A stretch of DNA of 5,505 nucleotides from Nitrospira sp. (GTDB taxonomy: Bacteria > Nitrospirota > Nitrospiria > Nitrospirales > Nitrospiraceae), in assembly GCA_015904055.1 (NCBI GenBank), contig JABMDE010000047.1, forward strand, positions 21,702-27,206, in the 5' to 3' direction. The notes below the pieces were generated by a model. It made no database searches, had not been told where the DNA came from, and worked only from the letters and a program-made list of their open reading frames with translations. The first letter of the stretch is position 1, and every line of letters starts with the position of its first letter. Of the stretch, positions 1 through 4,865 are shown in pieces. Made by a program: the position numbers and the translations under genes.

Positions 1-315
1 GCCGTGGCGGCGAAGGTTGGCATGGTGATTGAGGAGCTTGCTATTCCTGTGCATGAGCCGGTGCGTGGCGCCTGCGAGCTATTGGGGCTTGATCCACTCT
101 ATGTGGCGAATGAGGGGCGTTTTATCGCGATGGTGCCGGCATCGCAGGCCGAAGCCGCGTTGGCTGTGATGTGGCGGCACGAGGCGGCAAGAGAGGCGGC
201 ACATATCGGCATCGTTACGGATCGTGATCCTCCAATTGTGGCCCTGCGAACCGTTGTTGGCACGCATCGTATCCTCGATCTGCTGTCCGGCGAACAACTG
301 CCGCGAATCTGTTAG
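1..315 (+). CDS. hypE: Hydrogenase maturation protein HypE, C-terminal part
   Basis: The reading frame is open from base 1, so this is the 3' end of a longer gene; the first GTG at 4 is internal, not the start. The 104 visible residues match the C-terminal AIRS_C-like domain of HypE: the block GLDPLYVANEGRF, then FIAMVP, later LRTVVGTHRILDLLSGEQLPRIC split across the last 25 residues. The final residues Pro-Arg-Ile-Cys are the family hallmark. In this family the terminal Cys accepts a carbamoyl group from HypF, which HypE dehydrates with ATP to a thiocyanate, the source of the CN ligands of the NiFe-hydrogenase active site; it works in the cytoplasm with HypC and HypD. The terminal Cys codon is at 310-312, directly before TAG, so the end is intact. 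The genome therefore probably carries a NiFe hydrogenase upstream, but none of it is visible here. Confidence 0.95.
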   Translation, partial: AVAAKVGMVIEELAIPVHEPVRGACELLGLDPLYVANEGRFIAMVPASQAEAALAVMWRHEAAREAAHIGIVTDRDPPIVALRTVVGTHRILDLLSGEQLPRIC

Positions 316-535
316 TAGGTTGTCGATCGAGTCCATTCGCACCATCCGAAATCTCCCACCTCGTTAAATTGTTCTGAGTGAAATGTCACATTCCACGACA
401 GCATTAGCCTAGTCTTCCTTGGAGTTTTCCCGACGCTAGGGATGGGCTGCACTATAGATGGTGCGACGTCCTGTGCGTTCAACCTCTTCATCTTTGGCAG
501 AGGGGGATGTACCGTTTGCTCCGATGGCACAATGA
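316..535. other. Intergenic region with no recognised gene
   Basis: This stretch after hypE holds only tiny reading frames. It is visibly less GC-rich than the flanking genes. A perfect 10-base inverted repeat (TCGCACCATC at 337-346 and GATGGTGCGA at 457-466) spans a 110-base gap. A TATAGAT hexamer-like element at 453-459 has no convincing -35 partner. I see no hairpin followed by a T-run that would end the hypE transcript. Confidence 0.5.
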
Positions 536-802
536 TTGCGTGGTGAAAGTGCTAGAGCTCGAGCGGGTCGGGTTGAGGTGGAAGCGTATGCCATTCATGT
601 CCAGGGTGTTGGTACCCCTGATGGTTTTGTTATGTGTGAATGTGGCCATGTTGCTTTGAAGCAGAAGTCCGGTAATGCAACACTGCTCATACAGATTAAT
701 CATGGGGATGAGCAGGGTACTGCCATGGATGTCTGGACATCAAAATTATCAGACAAGGCTATTCACGACGTTCTGGACCATGTTCTGACGTTCCCTTGTT
801 GA
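536..802 (+). CDS. Possible small hypothetical protein, 88 aa
   Basis: I do not recognise this protein. The frame opens with TTG at 536, immediately after an in-frame TGA (533-535), and ends with TGA at 800-802. Internal alternatives are GTG 578 and ATG 632. There is no convincing Shine-Dalgarno at the TTG. It contains Cys34, Cys36 and His38 in the run MCECGH, and ends in a lone Cys88; no signal peptide or membrane helix is evident. In favour of a real gene, its stop overlaps a TTG (799) in the frame of the next gene as TTGA, the arrangement expected of translational coupling. Against it, third codon positions are AT-richer than in the surrounding genes, so it is either foreign in origin or a chance ORF. 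No function can be assigned. Confidence 0.35.
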   Translation: MRGESARARAGRVEVEAYAIHVQGVGTPDGFVMCECGHVALKQKSGNATLLIQINHGDEQGTAMDVWTSKLSDKAIHDVLDHVLTFPC

Positions 803-819
803 TTGAGTCGATCGACCAG

Positions 820-1302
820 ATGAAAGCGTCCTGGAAAACAGGTCTCAGTTTTGGCTTGACCTCAGGCGTCATCACGACGCTCGGCCTGATGGTGGGCTTG
901 CACTCCGGAACGCATTCGCGTGCGATCGTAATCGGCGGGATTCTGACCATTGCGATTGCCGATGCCATGTCCGATGCCCTCGGTATCCACGTATCGGAAG
1001 AGTCGAATAACAGCGGCCCTACAAGGCATGTCTGGGAAGCCACTCTGGCGACCTTCACCGCGAAGTTCGTCATCGCGATGAGCTTCGTCGTTCCGGTTGT
1101 GCTGCGCCCGCTCGATCAGGCGATCGTGATCAGTGTGGTTTGGGGCATGTTCTTACTGGCGGCGCTCAGTTTCTTTGTCGCGCGGGTCCAAGCCATTCCG
1201 CCGTGGAAGGTAATTGGCGAACATCTCCTCATCGCCCTCTGTGTCGTGGCGATAACCCATGCGGTCGGCGAGTGGGTGCAAGGTCGCGTGGATGCGGAAT
1301 GA
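820..1302 (+). CDS. VIT1/CCC1-like integral membrane protein
   Basis: A 160-residue, very hydrophobic protein with about five predicted membrane helices: residues 9-27, 36-56, 81-98, 101-121 and 134-151. The first half (LSFGLTSGVITTLGLMVGL, then IGGILTIAIADAMSDALG and HVSEES) resembles the first two helices of the VIT1/CCC1 family, which moves Fe2+ or Mn2+ across membranes. Acidic residues Asp48, Asp52, Glu60 and Glu61 sit where the family keeps metal-handling carboxylates. The usual cytoplasmic metal-binding insert is short here (about 20 residues, 60-80). ATG 820 is chosen because it directly precedes the hydrophobic part; TTG 796 or 799, in the same frame, would add 7-8 residues and overlap the upstream small ORF. 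None of these has a good ribosome site. Function as an iron/manganese transporter is inferred from family resemblance only. Confidence 0.7.
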   Translation: MKASWKTGLSFGLTSGVITTLGLMVGLHSGTHSRAIVIGGILTIAIADAMSDALGIHVSEESNNSGPTRHVWEATLATFTAKFVIAMSFVVPVVLRPLDQAIVISVVWGMFLLAALSFFVARVQAIPPWKVIGEHLLIALCVVAITHAVGEWVQGRVDAE

Positions 1303-1318
1303 TCAATGTAAGGCGGAG

Positions 1319-1346
1319 GTGAGGGGTAAGGGGTGAGGAGTGAACG
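1319..1346. repeat. Tandem heptanucleotide repeat, GTGAGGG type
   Basis: Four consecutive 7-base units in exact register: GTGAGGG, GTAAGGG, GTGAGGA and GTGAACG. A further diverged GTAAGGC lies just upstream at 1308-1314. The strand is strongly purine-biased (G and A). It sits in the short gap between the VIT-like gene and the OsmC-family gene and ends a few bases before the latter's ribosome site. Confidence 0.6.
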
Positions 1347-1364
1347 AAACGGAAAGAGAATGAT

Positions 1365-1799
1365 ATGGACACTCGGAGCACAGTCTCCCTGTACCATACG
1401 ACGGTCAGATGGACGGACCATCGCAAAGACACGATGTCCTGCGAAGGCAAACCGAATATGGAGGTCGCGACACCGCCGGAATTCAAGGGGCATGAAGGGA
1501 TTTGGTCACCGGAAGATCTGTTCGTGGCCTCGGCGAATATCTGTCTGATGACAACATTCATCGCTGTCGGGGAACGGGCCGGTTTCGCCTTCTCCGTGTA
1601 CGAAAGTACGGCGGAAGGCCGACTGGAGTTGGTCGAGGGAACGTTTCAGTTCACTGCCATCACGATCAGGCCGACTATTACGTTGGAATCGAATGCGGAT
1701 GCCGCCAGGGCAAAAGACCTGATCGAAAAGGCCGAAGCCAATTGCCTGATCTCCAATTCGATGAACGCCAACGTGACTGTGGAGACGGTCATCCATTAG
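1365..1799 (+). CDS. OsmC/Ohr-family peroxide-detoxification protein
   Basis: A 144-residue cytosolic protein of typical OsmC/Ohr length, with no signal peptide. Landmarks are PEFKGHEGIWSPEDLFVAS (residues 39-57), then Cys60 on the central helix, and Cys127 in EANCLISNSM near the C-terminus. These two cysteines correspond to the redox pair with which OsmC and Ohr proteins reduce organic hydroperoxides using dihydrolipoyl or other thiols. Cys26 is an additional, non-family cysteine. Start ATG 1365 follows a GGAAAGAG-like ribosome site (from 1351); an overlapping ATG at 1360 is in another frame. It could be a general OsmC-like protein rather than a dedicated Ohr; the sequence alone does not separate the subfamilies. 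It is isolated from the cytochrome cluster by about 300 bases and may be a separate transcription unit. Confidence 0.88.
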   Translation: MDTRSTVSLYHTTVRWTDHRKDTMSCEGKPNMEVATPPEFKGHEGIWSPEDLFVASANICLMTTFIAVGERAGFAFSVYESTAEGRLELVEGTFQFTAITIRPTITLESNADAARAKDLIEKAEANCLISNSMNANVTVETVIH

Positions 1800-1829
1800 C
1801 TGCATCGTTTCTATCTCAACCAGATCAAT

Positions 1830-1850
1830 TGTCGTACGTCAGTCGTCAGC
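1830..1850. repeat. Short heptad patch, CGTCAGY type
   Basis: Two adjacent 7-base units CGTCAGT (1837-1843) and CGTCAGC (1844-1850), preceded by a degenerate unit TGTCGTA. CGTCAGC recurs in the larger heptad patch at 4808-4814, so the two patches probably belong to one repeat family. Two clear copies alone would be weak evidence. Confidence 0.35.
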
Positions 1851-1863
1851 CTCCATCCAGTGA

Positions 1864-1888
1864 AGGGGCTGATGGCTTCTCAGCTTTT
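1864..1888 (+). terminator. Weak terminator-like hairpin after the OsmC gene
   Basis: GCTGA (1868-1872) pairs with TCAGC (1880-1884) around a 7-base loop, and TTTT follows at 1885-1888. The stem can extend through G-T pairs at its base. It lies about 70 bases beyond the OsmC stop, in the right orientation to end that transcript. The stem is short, so support is limited. Confidence 0.3.
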
Positions 1889-1933
1889 GCGATCGCTTGT
1901 CGTTTGACGCACTCTCCTCTGTAGCATCCTGCG

Positions 1934-1964
1934 CCAGTGGCAGAAATGACGCTGGGGTGTTTTT
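1934..1964 (+). terminator. Hairpin with T-run, possible terminator
   Basis: CCAGTGGCA (1934-1942) pairs with TGACGCTGG (1947-1955), with one mismatch and one G-T pair, around a GAAA loop. TTTTT follows at 1960-1964 after a 4-base gap. It could end the OsmC transcript, or be a protein-binding dyad upstream of the cytochrome operon promoter candidate. The gap between stem and T-run weakens the terminator reading. Confidence 0.35.
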
Positions 1965-2062
1965 CGCCAACTCTCTTTCTTCCTTGCCGTCATGATCAGA
2001 CCCAATCCAGCTAAGCCCGCGACGGACTGAAGAGTTTACCTTCCATTCGTTACCTGACTTGG

Positions 2063-2078
2063 TGGCATACCCCTGGCA
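2063..2078 (+). promoter_or_regulatory. Candidate sigma-54 (-24/-12) promoter
   Basis: TGGCAT (2063-2068), five bases, then TGGCA (2074-2078). This gives the invariant GG-N10-GC spacing (GG 2064-2065, GC 2076-2077) and differs from the TGGCAC-N5-TTGCA consensus at two positions. The predicted transcript would start near 2089, leaving a leader of about 16 bases that still includes the GAGG ribosome site of the cytochrome gene. Sigma-54 promoters need an upstream-bound activator; the 260 bases upstream could hold its site, but I cannot name one. Confidence 0.42.
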
Positions 2079-2094
2079 ATAACTCCACATGCGT

Positions 2095-2098
2095 GAGG
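2095..2098 (+). promoter_or_regulatory. Ribosome site deciding the cytochrome start at 2105
   Basis: GAGG lies six bases before ATG 2105. The upstream in-frame GTG at 2093 overlaps this site and has no site of its own, so ATG 2105 is preferred. Confidence 0.6.
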
Positions 2099-2104
2099 TT
2101 GTCC

Positions 2105-2488
2105 ATGCGTTCCATTGAAATTGGGTTCGGCTTGCTTATCGGGATTCTCTCGGCTGGATTTGCCGGAGGGGTGGGATTGAAGGGTCTCACTTCTTCGGGA
2201 AAAGGGGGAGATTCGGTCAGCGGGCGGGAGATCTATGTCAACACCTGCATCCGTTGCCATGGAATCGACGGCACAGGCGTACAGAGCATTCGGCTGGTTC
2301 CCGCGCCAGCGGATCTCAGTTCACCTGTCGTTCAGAATCGTCTCGATGGGACATTGTTCAAGCGTATTCATGAGGGTAAACCGAATACCGCGATGGGAGC
2401 ATGGAAACATGCGCTGTCTGACGAGGAAATCTGGGACGTGCTGGCCTACGTGCGAACACTCGGAGTCGGTTCCGATGCGGGGCCGTGA
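2105..2488 (+). CDS. Membrane-anchored monoheme cytochrome c
   Basis: A 127-residue protein. Residues 1-28 form one hydrophobic N-terminal segment (IGFGLLIGILSAGFAGGVG) that either anchors the protein or is a signal peptide; there is no clear Ala-X-Ala cleavage site, so an anchor is more likely. A single heme site Cys48-Ile-Arg-Cys-His52 follows, with the usual GREIYVNTC lead-in and HGIDGTG after it. Met97 in NTAMGAWKHALSDEEIW is the probable sixth ligand, followed by the C-terminal helix WDVLAYVRTL of class I cytochromes c. It would act as a small electron carrier on the periplasmic face. It is the first gene of the right-hand cluster, directly behind the sigma-54 promoter candidate, and 86 bases precede the next gene. 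Its partner is not shown by the sequence; the TsdA-like enzyme downstream is a reasonable donor. Confidence 0.88.
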   Translation: MRSIEIGFGLLIGILSAGFAGGVGLKGLTSSGKGGDSVSGREIYVNTCIRCHGIDGTGVQSIRLVPAPADLSSPVVQNRLDGTLFKRIHEGKPNTAMGAWKHALSDEEIWDVLAYVRTLGVGSDAGP

Positions 2489-2561
2489 AGGTGAATCCTT
2501 TTGGGGAGCTTGCTTCTTATGGGTCGGAACGGACAGGGCACGGACTCAATGATTGATCGTT

Positions 2562-2567
2562 GGGAGG
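2562..2567 (+). promoter_or_regulatory. Strong ribosome site for the DUF2892 gene
   Basis: GGGAGG seven bases before ATG 2575 fixes that codon as the start, rather than the in-frame TTG at 2560, which lies upstream of the site. Confidence 0.7.
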
Positions 2568-2574
2568 TGTCGCC

Positions 2575-2793
2575 ATGATCTGTAATGTCGGAGGAATCGA
2601 ACGGCCGATACGGATTGCCCTGGGTATTTTGTTGATCGGGATCGGCGCGCTTGCCGGTCTGTCCACTGTCGGCATGGGGATCGTGCTGGCTGGAGGGGCA
2701 ATCGTACTGCTCACCGGAGCGATTGGATTTTGCCCGCTCACGGCTCTGCTTGGAATCAATACCTGTGCGGCAAAACCCGGCACGAAGAAGTGA
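2575..2793 (+). CDS. DUF2892 (YgaP-like) small inner-membrane protein
   Basis: A 72-residue protein beginning MICNVGGIERPIRIALG, the characteristic opening of DUF2892 proteins, the family of the YgaP transmembrane region. Two membrane helices are evident: about residues 12-29 and 33-51, separated by a tight Gly-rich turn. It closes with GFCPLTALLGINTC, also typical, placing Cys53 and Cys64 near the second membrane boundary, with Cys3 at the N-terminus. In YgaP this unit anchors a rhodanese (sulfur-transferase) domain; here it stands alone, as is common. A role in sulfur handling is inferred from that association and from the TsdA- and DsrE-type neighbours. Only seven bases separate its stop from the next start, so the two are almost surely cotranscribed. 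Confidence 0.88.
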   Translation: MICNVGGIERPIRIALGILLIGIGALAGLSTVGMGIVLAGGAIVLLTGAIGFCPLTALLGINTCAAKPGTKK

Positions 2794-2800
2794 GGGTCGG

Positions 2801-3559
2801 ATGATGGATCGACGCATAATGGCCGGCATGGCAATCGTTGCATTGTTCTCGGTGGCGATGGGTTGTGTGCCGCCTCCGCGCGTGGCAGGACCAGAGGAGG
2901 CTACAGCCGTCGTGGAGCGAAACGGGGCTGTGGACGCGCTGTTCTCTCCACCTTCTCCGGAGACCATTCCAGGAGACTTGCGGGGGGAGCAGATCCGGCT
3001 GGGCTACAAGATGGTGGTCGATACGCAAGTGTACGGGAAACGTTATGTCGGCAATGCGCTCAACTGCACGAATTGTCACCTTGATGCGGGACTCACTCCC
3101 GGCGCTGCCCCCTTTGTCGGAATCAGCATCCTCTATCCAGAATATCGCGCTCGCGCAGGCCGGCCGATGAGTCTTGCCGATCGGATCAACGAATGTTTTG
3201 AGCGGAGCTTGAACGGCAGAGCACTTCCCCCCGATAGCACGAAACTTGCGGCCATTGTGGCCTACATCGACTGGTTGTCGAAGAACGTGCCGCCCGGTAG
3301 CGCCGTGCCCTGGCGAGGAATTCCCCGTATCACGTCGACTCATTCGCCGGATCCTGTCAGCGGCAAGCAGGTGTTCGAAAGGCGATGCGTCTTCTGCCAT
3401 GGGACCGACGGGCAAGGCACGATGGCCGCGCCGCCGGTCTGGGGGCCTGGTTCCTACAATGTCGGCGCGGGTATGGCGCGAGTCAGCGTGGCAGCTGCAT
3501 TCATCAAGGCGAATATGCCGCGTGGGTGGGGCTGGTCGCCGACTCTCGCTTCAATCTGA
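2801..3559 (+). CDS. tsdA: TsdA-type diheme thiosulfate dehydrogenase, C-terminus truncated
   Basis: A 252-residue diheme cytochrome c. TsdA enzymes join two thiosulfates into tetrathionate (or run the reverse) in the periplasm, passing two electrons to a cytochrome. Residues 6-21 form an export signal ending near Cys22 (VAMGC, an imperfect lipobox), so it may be a lipoprotein. The conserved N-domain follows: GYKMVVDTQVYG (68-79), YVGNALNCTNCH with heme 1 at Cys89-His93 (bases 3065-3079), APFVGISILYPEYRAR, then DRINECFERSLNG with Cys132 matching the family's unusual Cys ligand of heme 1. The second domain has heme 2 at Cys196-Val-Phe-Cys-His200 (3386-3400), PPVWGPGSYNVGAGM, and AAAFIKANMP with Met239 as probable ligand. 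After MPRG the match stops: the usual final helix is missing and 10 unrelated residues lead to TGA. ATG 2801 or 2804 can start it; GAGGG (2792-2796) fits 2804 slightly better by spacing. Function may be impaired by the lost end. Confidence 0.85.
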   Translation: MMDRRIMAGMAIVALFSVAMGCVPPPRVAGPEEATAVVERNGAVDALFSPPSPETIPGDLRGEQIRLGYKMVVDTQVYGKRYVGNALNCTNCHLDAGLTPGAAPFVGISILYPEYRARAGRPMSLADRINECFERSLNGRALPPDSTKLAAIVAYIDWLSKNVPPGSAVPWRGIPRITSTHSPDPVSGKQVFERRCVFCHGTDGQGTMAAPPVWGPGSYNVGAGMARVSVAAAFIKANMPRGWGWSPTLASI

Positions 3560-4791
3560 GGGCACCCGATCTGATCTGGGCCGGCAGCAAATATCAGCGG
3601 TCCTGGCTGATTCGATGGCTGACCGGCAAAGAGGCTCCACTCTATGCAAAGGGCTATCGATGGGATCTGACGACCGTGCCGTCCAAGCATCCGATGGTCA
3701 CCGAGTCGGAAGCCGGCGCCATCGCCGATTATTTTGCCGAGCACAACAAAGATCCGCGCGTGACGGTCGGGGCATTTGACCTCTTGAAAGTGACAAAGTA
3801 CGAAGCGGCCTTCGGCGGGATGGCCTACAAGGCGCATGCCTGTCTTGGCTGCCACACGATCGAGGAGAACGGGAAGCTTATTGGCGGCCCCCAGAGCGCC
3901 GCGTTGCAAAACTCCGGTCAACGGTATGACAAGGATTGGCTTTTCCGGTTCGGCCTCAACCCCCAAGACTTTGTGCCGCATAGCGGAGAATTTCTGGCTG
4001 ATGCCACAGAACCGCAGCTCCGCGCCGTGATCGGATTTCTGATGGTTCAGGGGGTGCCGGACTTCACCTATTACGAACCCTGGACCAGCCCGGAGTTCGG
4101 GATGGCGAGCACCGAACGGGGCAAAGTCATTTACAAAGAATATTGCTCGCAATGTCACGGTGCAACGGGCAAAGGCGATGGCCCTGCGGCATCCGGATTG
4201 GAGCCGAAACCGGCGATCCATGCCAACATACCCTTTGAAAAACTGCCGATGGAGTATCTCTACAATGTCGTCAACCATGGGGGCCCCGCGATCGGCAAAT
4301 CGCCGAACATGCCTTATTGGAATTTGACGATCGGCCAGCAGGGCGTGGCCGATGTCATTGCCTATGTGAAGGCGGCATTCAAGGGAGTGCCGGAGGCGGC
4401 GATCGCGCCGGCCATAAGTGAGGCGAGCGCCTGTCTGCAGCCGCGCAAGACAACCAAGGCCCCGGATGAATTCTTGGCCAAGACCAATCCCCTTGCCGCA
4501 TCGACCGGTGCGGTTGCAGCCGGGAAGACGCTCTTTCTCAAAACGGCGCAGCCTGTTGCCTGTGTGATGTGCCACGGCGAGGAGGGCGATGGCAAAGGGC
4601 TGATGGGCGCAGCGCTGATGCCGTCGCCAAGGAACTTCACGTGCGGTGTGATGATGAAGGAGATACCTGATGGGCAGTTGTTCTGGATCATTAAGAACGG
4701 GTCGTTGGGAACCGGCATGATGGCGTTTCCAGGACTGCCGGATGAGCAGGTATGGCAGTTAGTGCAGTACATTCGTTCGCTGGCGCGATAG
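3526..4791 (+). CDS. Triheme cytochrome c, 5'-truncated or frameshifted
   Basis: From about 3532 to TAG 4789-4791 this frame encodes a convincing cytochrome c (roughly 420 residues). GTG 3526 is only the nearest nominal start; it lacks a ribosome site and signal peptide. Upstream, back to ATG 3385, the frame is merely an out-of-frame reading of TsdA. Four class I-like cytochrome domains can be followed. The first is headless: it starts at ADSRFNLRAPDLIWAGSK and keeps the distal part (HPMVTESEAGAIADYF, Met codon 3694), but has no CXXCH. Then come CLGCH (3841-3855), CSQCH (4144-4158, with NMPYW Met at 4309) and CVMCH (4561-4575, with GMMAFP Mets at 4717 and 4720). In the CLGCH domain the usual distal Met-Pro is absent and a Pro-His (His codon 3979) lies there. 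An intact relative would be a periplasmic multiheme electron carrier. Without a signal peptide this copy could not be exported or receive heme, unless it is translated as a TsdA fusion. It may be a pseudogene or assembly artefact. Confidence 0.75.
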   Translation: MGLVADSRFNLRAPDLIWAGSKYQRSWLIRWLTGKEAPLYAKGYRWDLTTVPSKHPMVTESEAGAIADYFAEHNKDPRVTVGAFDLLKVTKYEAAFGGMAYKAHACLGCHTIEENGKLIGGPQSAALQNSGQRYDKDWLFRFGLNPQDFVPHSGEFLADATEPQLRAVIGFLMVQGVPDFTYYEPWTSPEFGMASTERGKVIYKEYCSQCHGATGKGDGPAASGLEPKPAIHANIPFEKLPMEYLYNVVNHGGPAIGKSPNMPYWNLTIGQQGVADVIAYVKAAFKGVPEAAIAPAISEASACLQPRKTTKAPDEFLAKTNPLAASTGAVAAGKTLFLKTAQPVACVMCHGEEGDGKGLMGAALMPSPRNFTCGVMMKEIPDGQLFWIIKNGSLGTGMMAFPGLPDEQVWQLVQYIRSLAR

Positions 4792-4793
4792 GC

Positions 4794-4849
4794 GATCAGC
4801 AATCAGCCGTCAGCAGCCAGCAAGATCTGAGAGCTGACAGCTATCAGCT
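4794..4849. repeat. Heptanucleotide repeat patch, NNTCAGC type
   Basis: Eight 7-base units in unbroken register fill the gap after the triheme cytochrome stop: GATCAGC, AATCAGC, CGTCAGC, AGCCAGC, AAGATCT, GAGAGCT, GACAGCT and ATCAGCT. The first four share TCAGC with little change; the later ones drift but keep AGCT or CAGCT. Because TCAGCT and AGCTGA are complementary, parts can fold back on themselves (AGCTGACAGCT at 4832-4842 is a near-palindrome). It ends directly before the DsrE ribosome site. Confidence 0.6.
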
Positions 4850-4853
4850 ATTC

Positions 4854-4859
4854 AAGGAG
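4854..4859 (+). promoter_or_regulatory. Strong ribosome site for the DsrE-family gene
   Basis: AAGGAG six bases before ATG 4866 sets that start, rather than ATG 4752 in the same frame, which would lie inside the preceding cytochrome gene and read through the heptad repeat. Confidence 0.75.
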
Positions 4860-4865
4860 CCAATC

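Noticed and set aside
378..389. GTGA-N4-TCAC dyad as a CRP/FNR-type site
   Set aside because: The half-site spacing is two bases shorter than the CRP arrangement and the half-sites do not match FNR; a short dyad like this is expected by chance.
337..466. Ten-base inverted repeat around a 110-base gap as a mobile-element end or regulatory RNA
   Set aside because: No transposase, target duplication or extended complementarity accompanies it, and the loop is long with no further paired structure seen.
1889..1896. GCGATCGC octamer palindrome as a specific regulatory element
   Set aside because: It is a single copy in the window, and related GATCG palindromes at 323-330 and 808-815 are within chance for this composition.
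2446..2967. Minus-strand ORF of 173 codons
   Set aside because: It spans three well-supported plus-strand genes and has a Ser/Pro/Arg-rich, low-information product, so it is treated as a shadow.
3385..3525. ATG 3385 as start of the triheme cytochrome
   Set aside because: The 47 residues this would add are an out-of-frame reading of the TsdA heme-2 domain, contain no signal peptide, and have no ribosome site.
3454..4575. Long minus-strand ORF (373 codons)
   Set aside because: It lies entirely opposite the TsdA end and the triheme cytochrome, whose heme motifs are unmistakable. Its product has no recognisable domain and looks like the usual antisense reading of a GC-rich gene.
4794..4849. Heptad patch as a CRISPR array
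   Set aside because: Units are contiguous 7-mers with no spacers and no longer repeat, and no cas gene is nearby.
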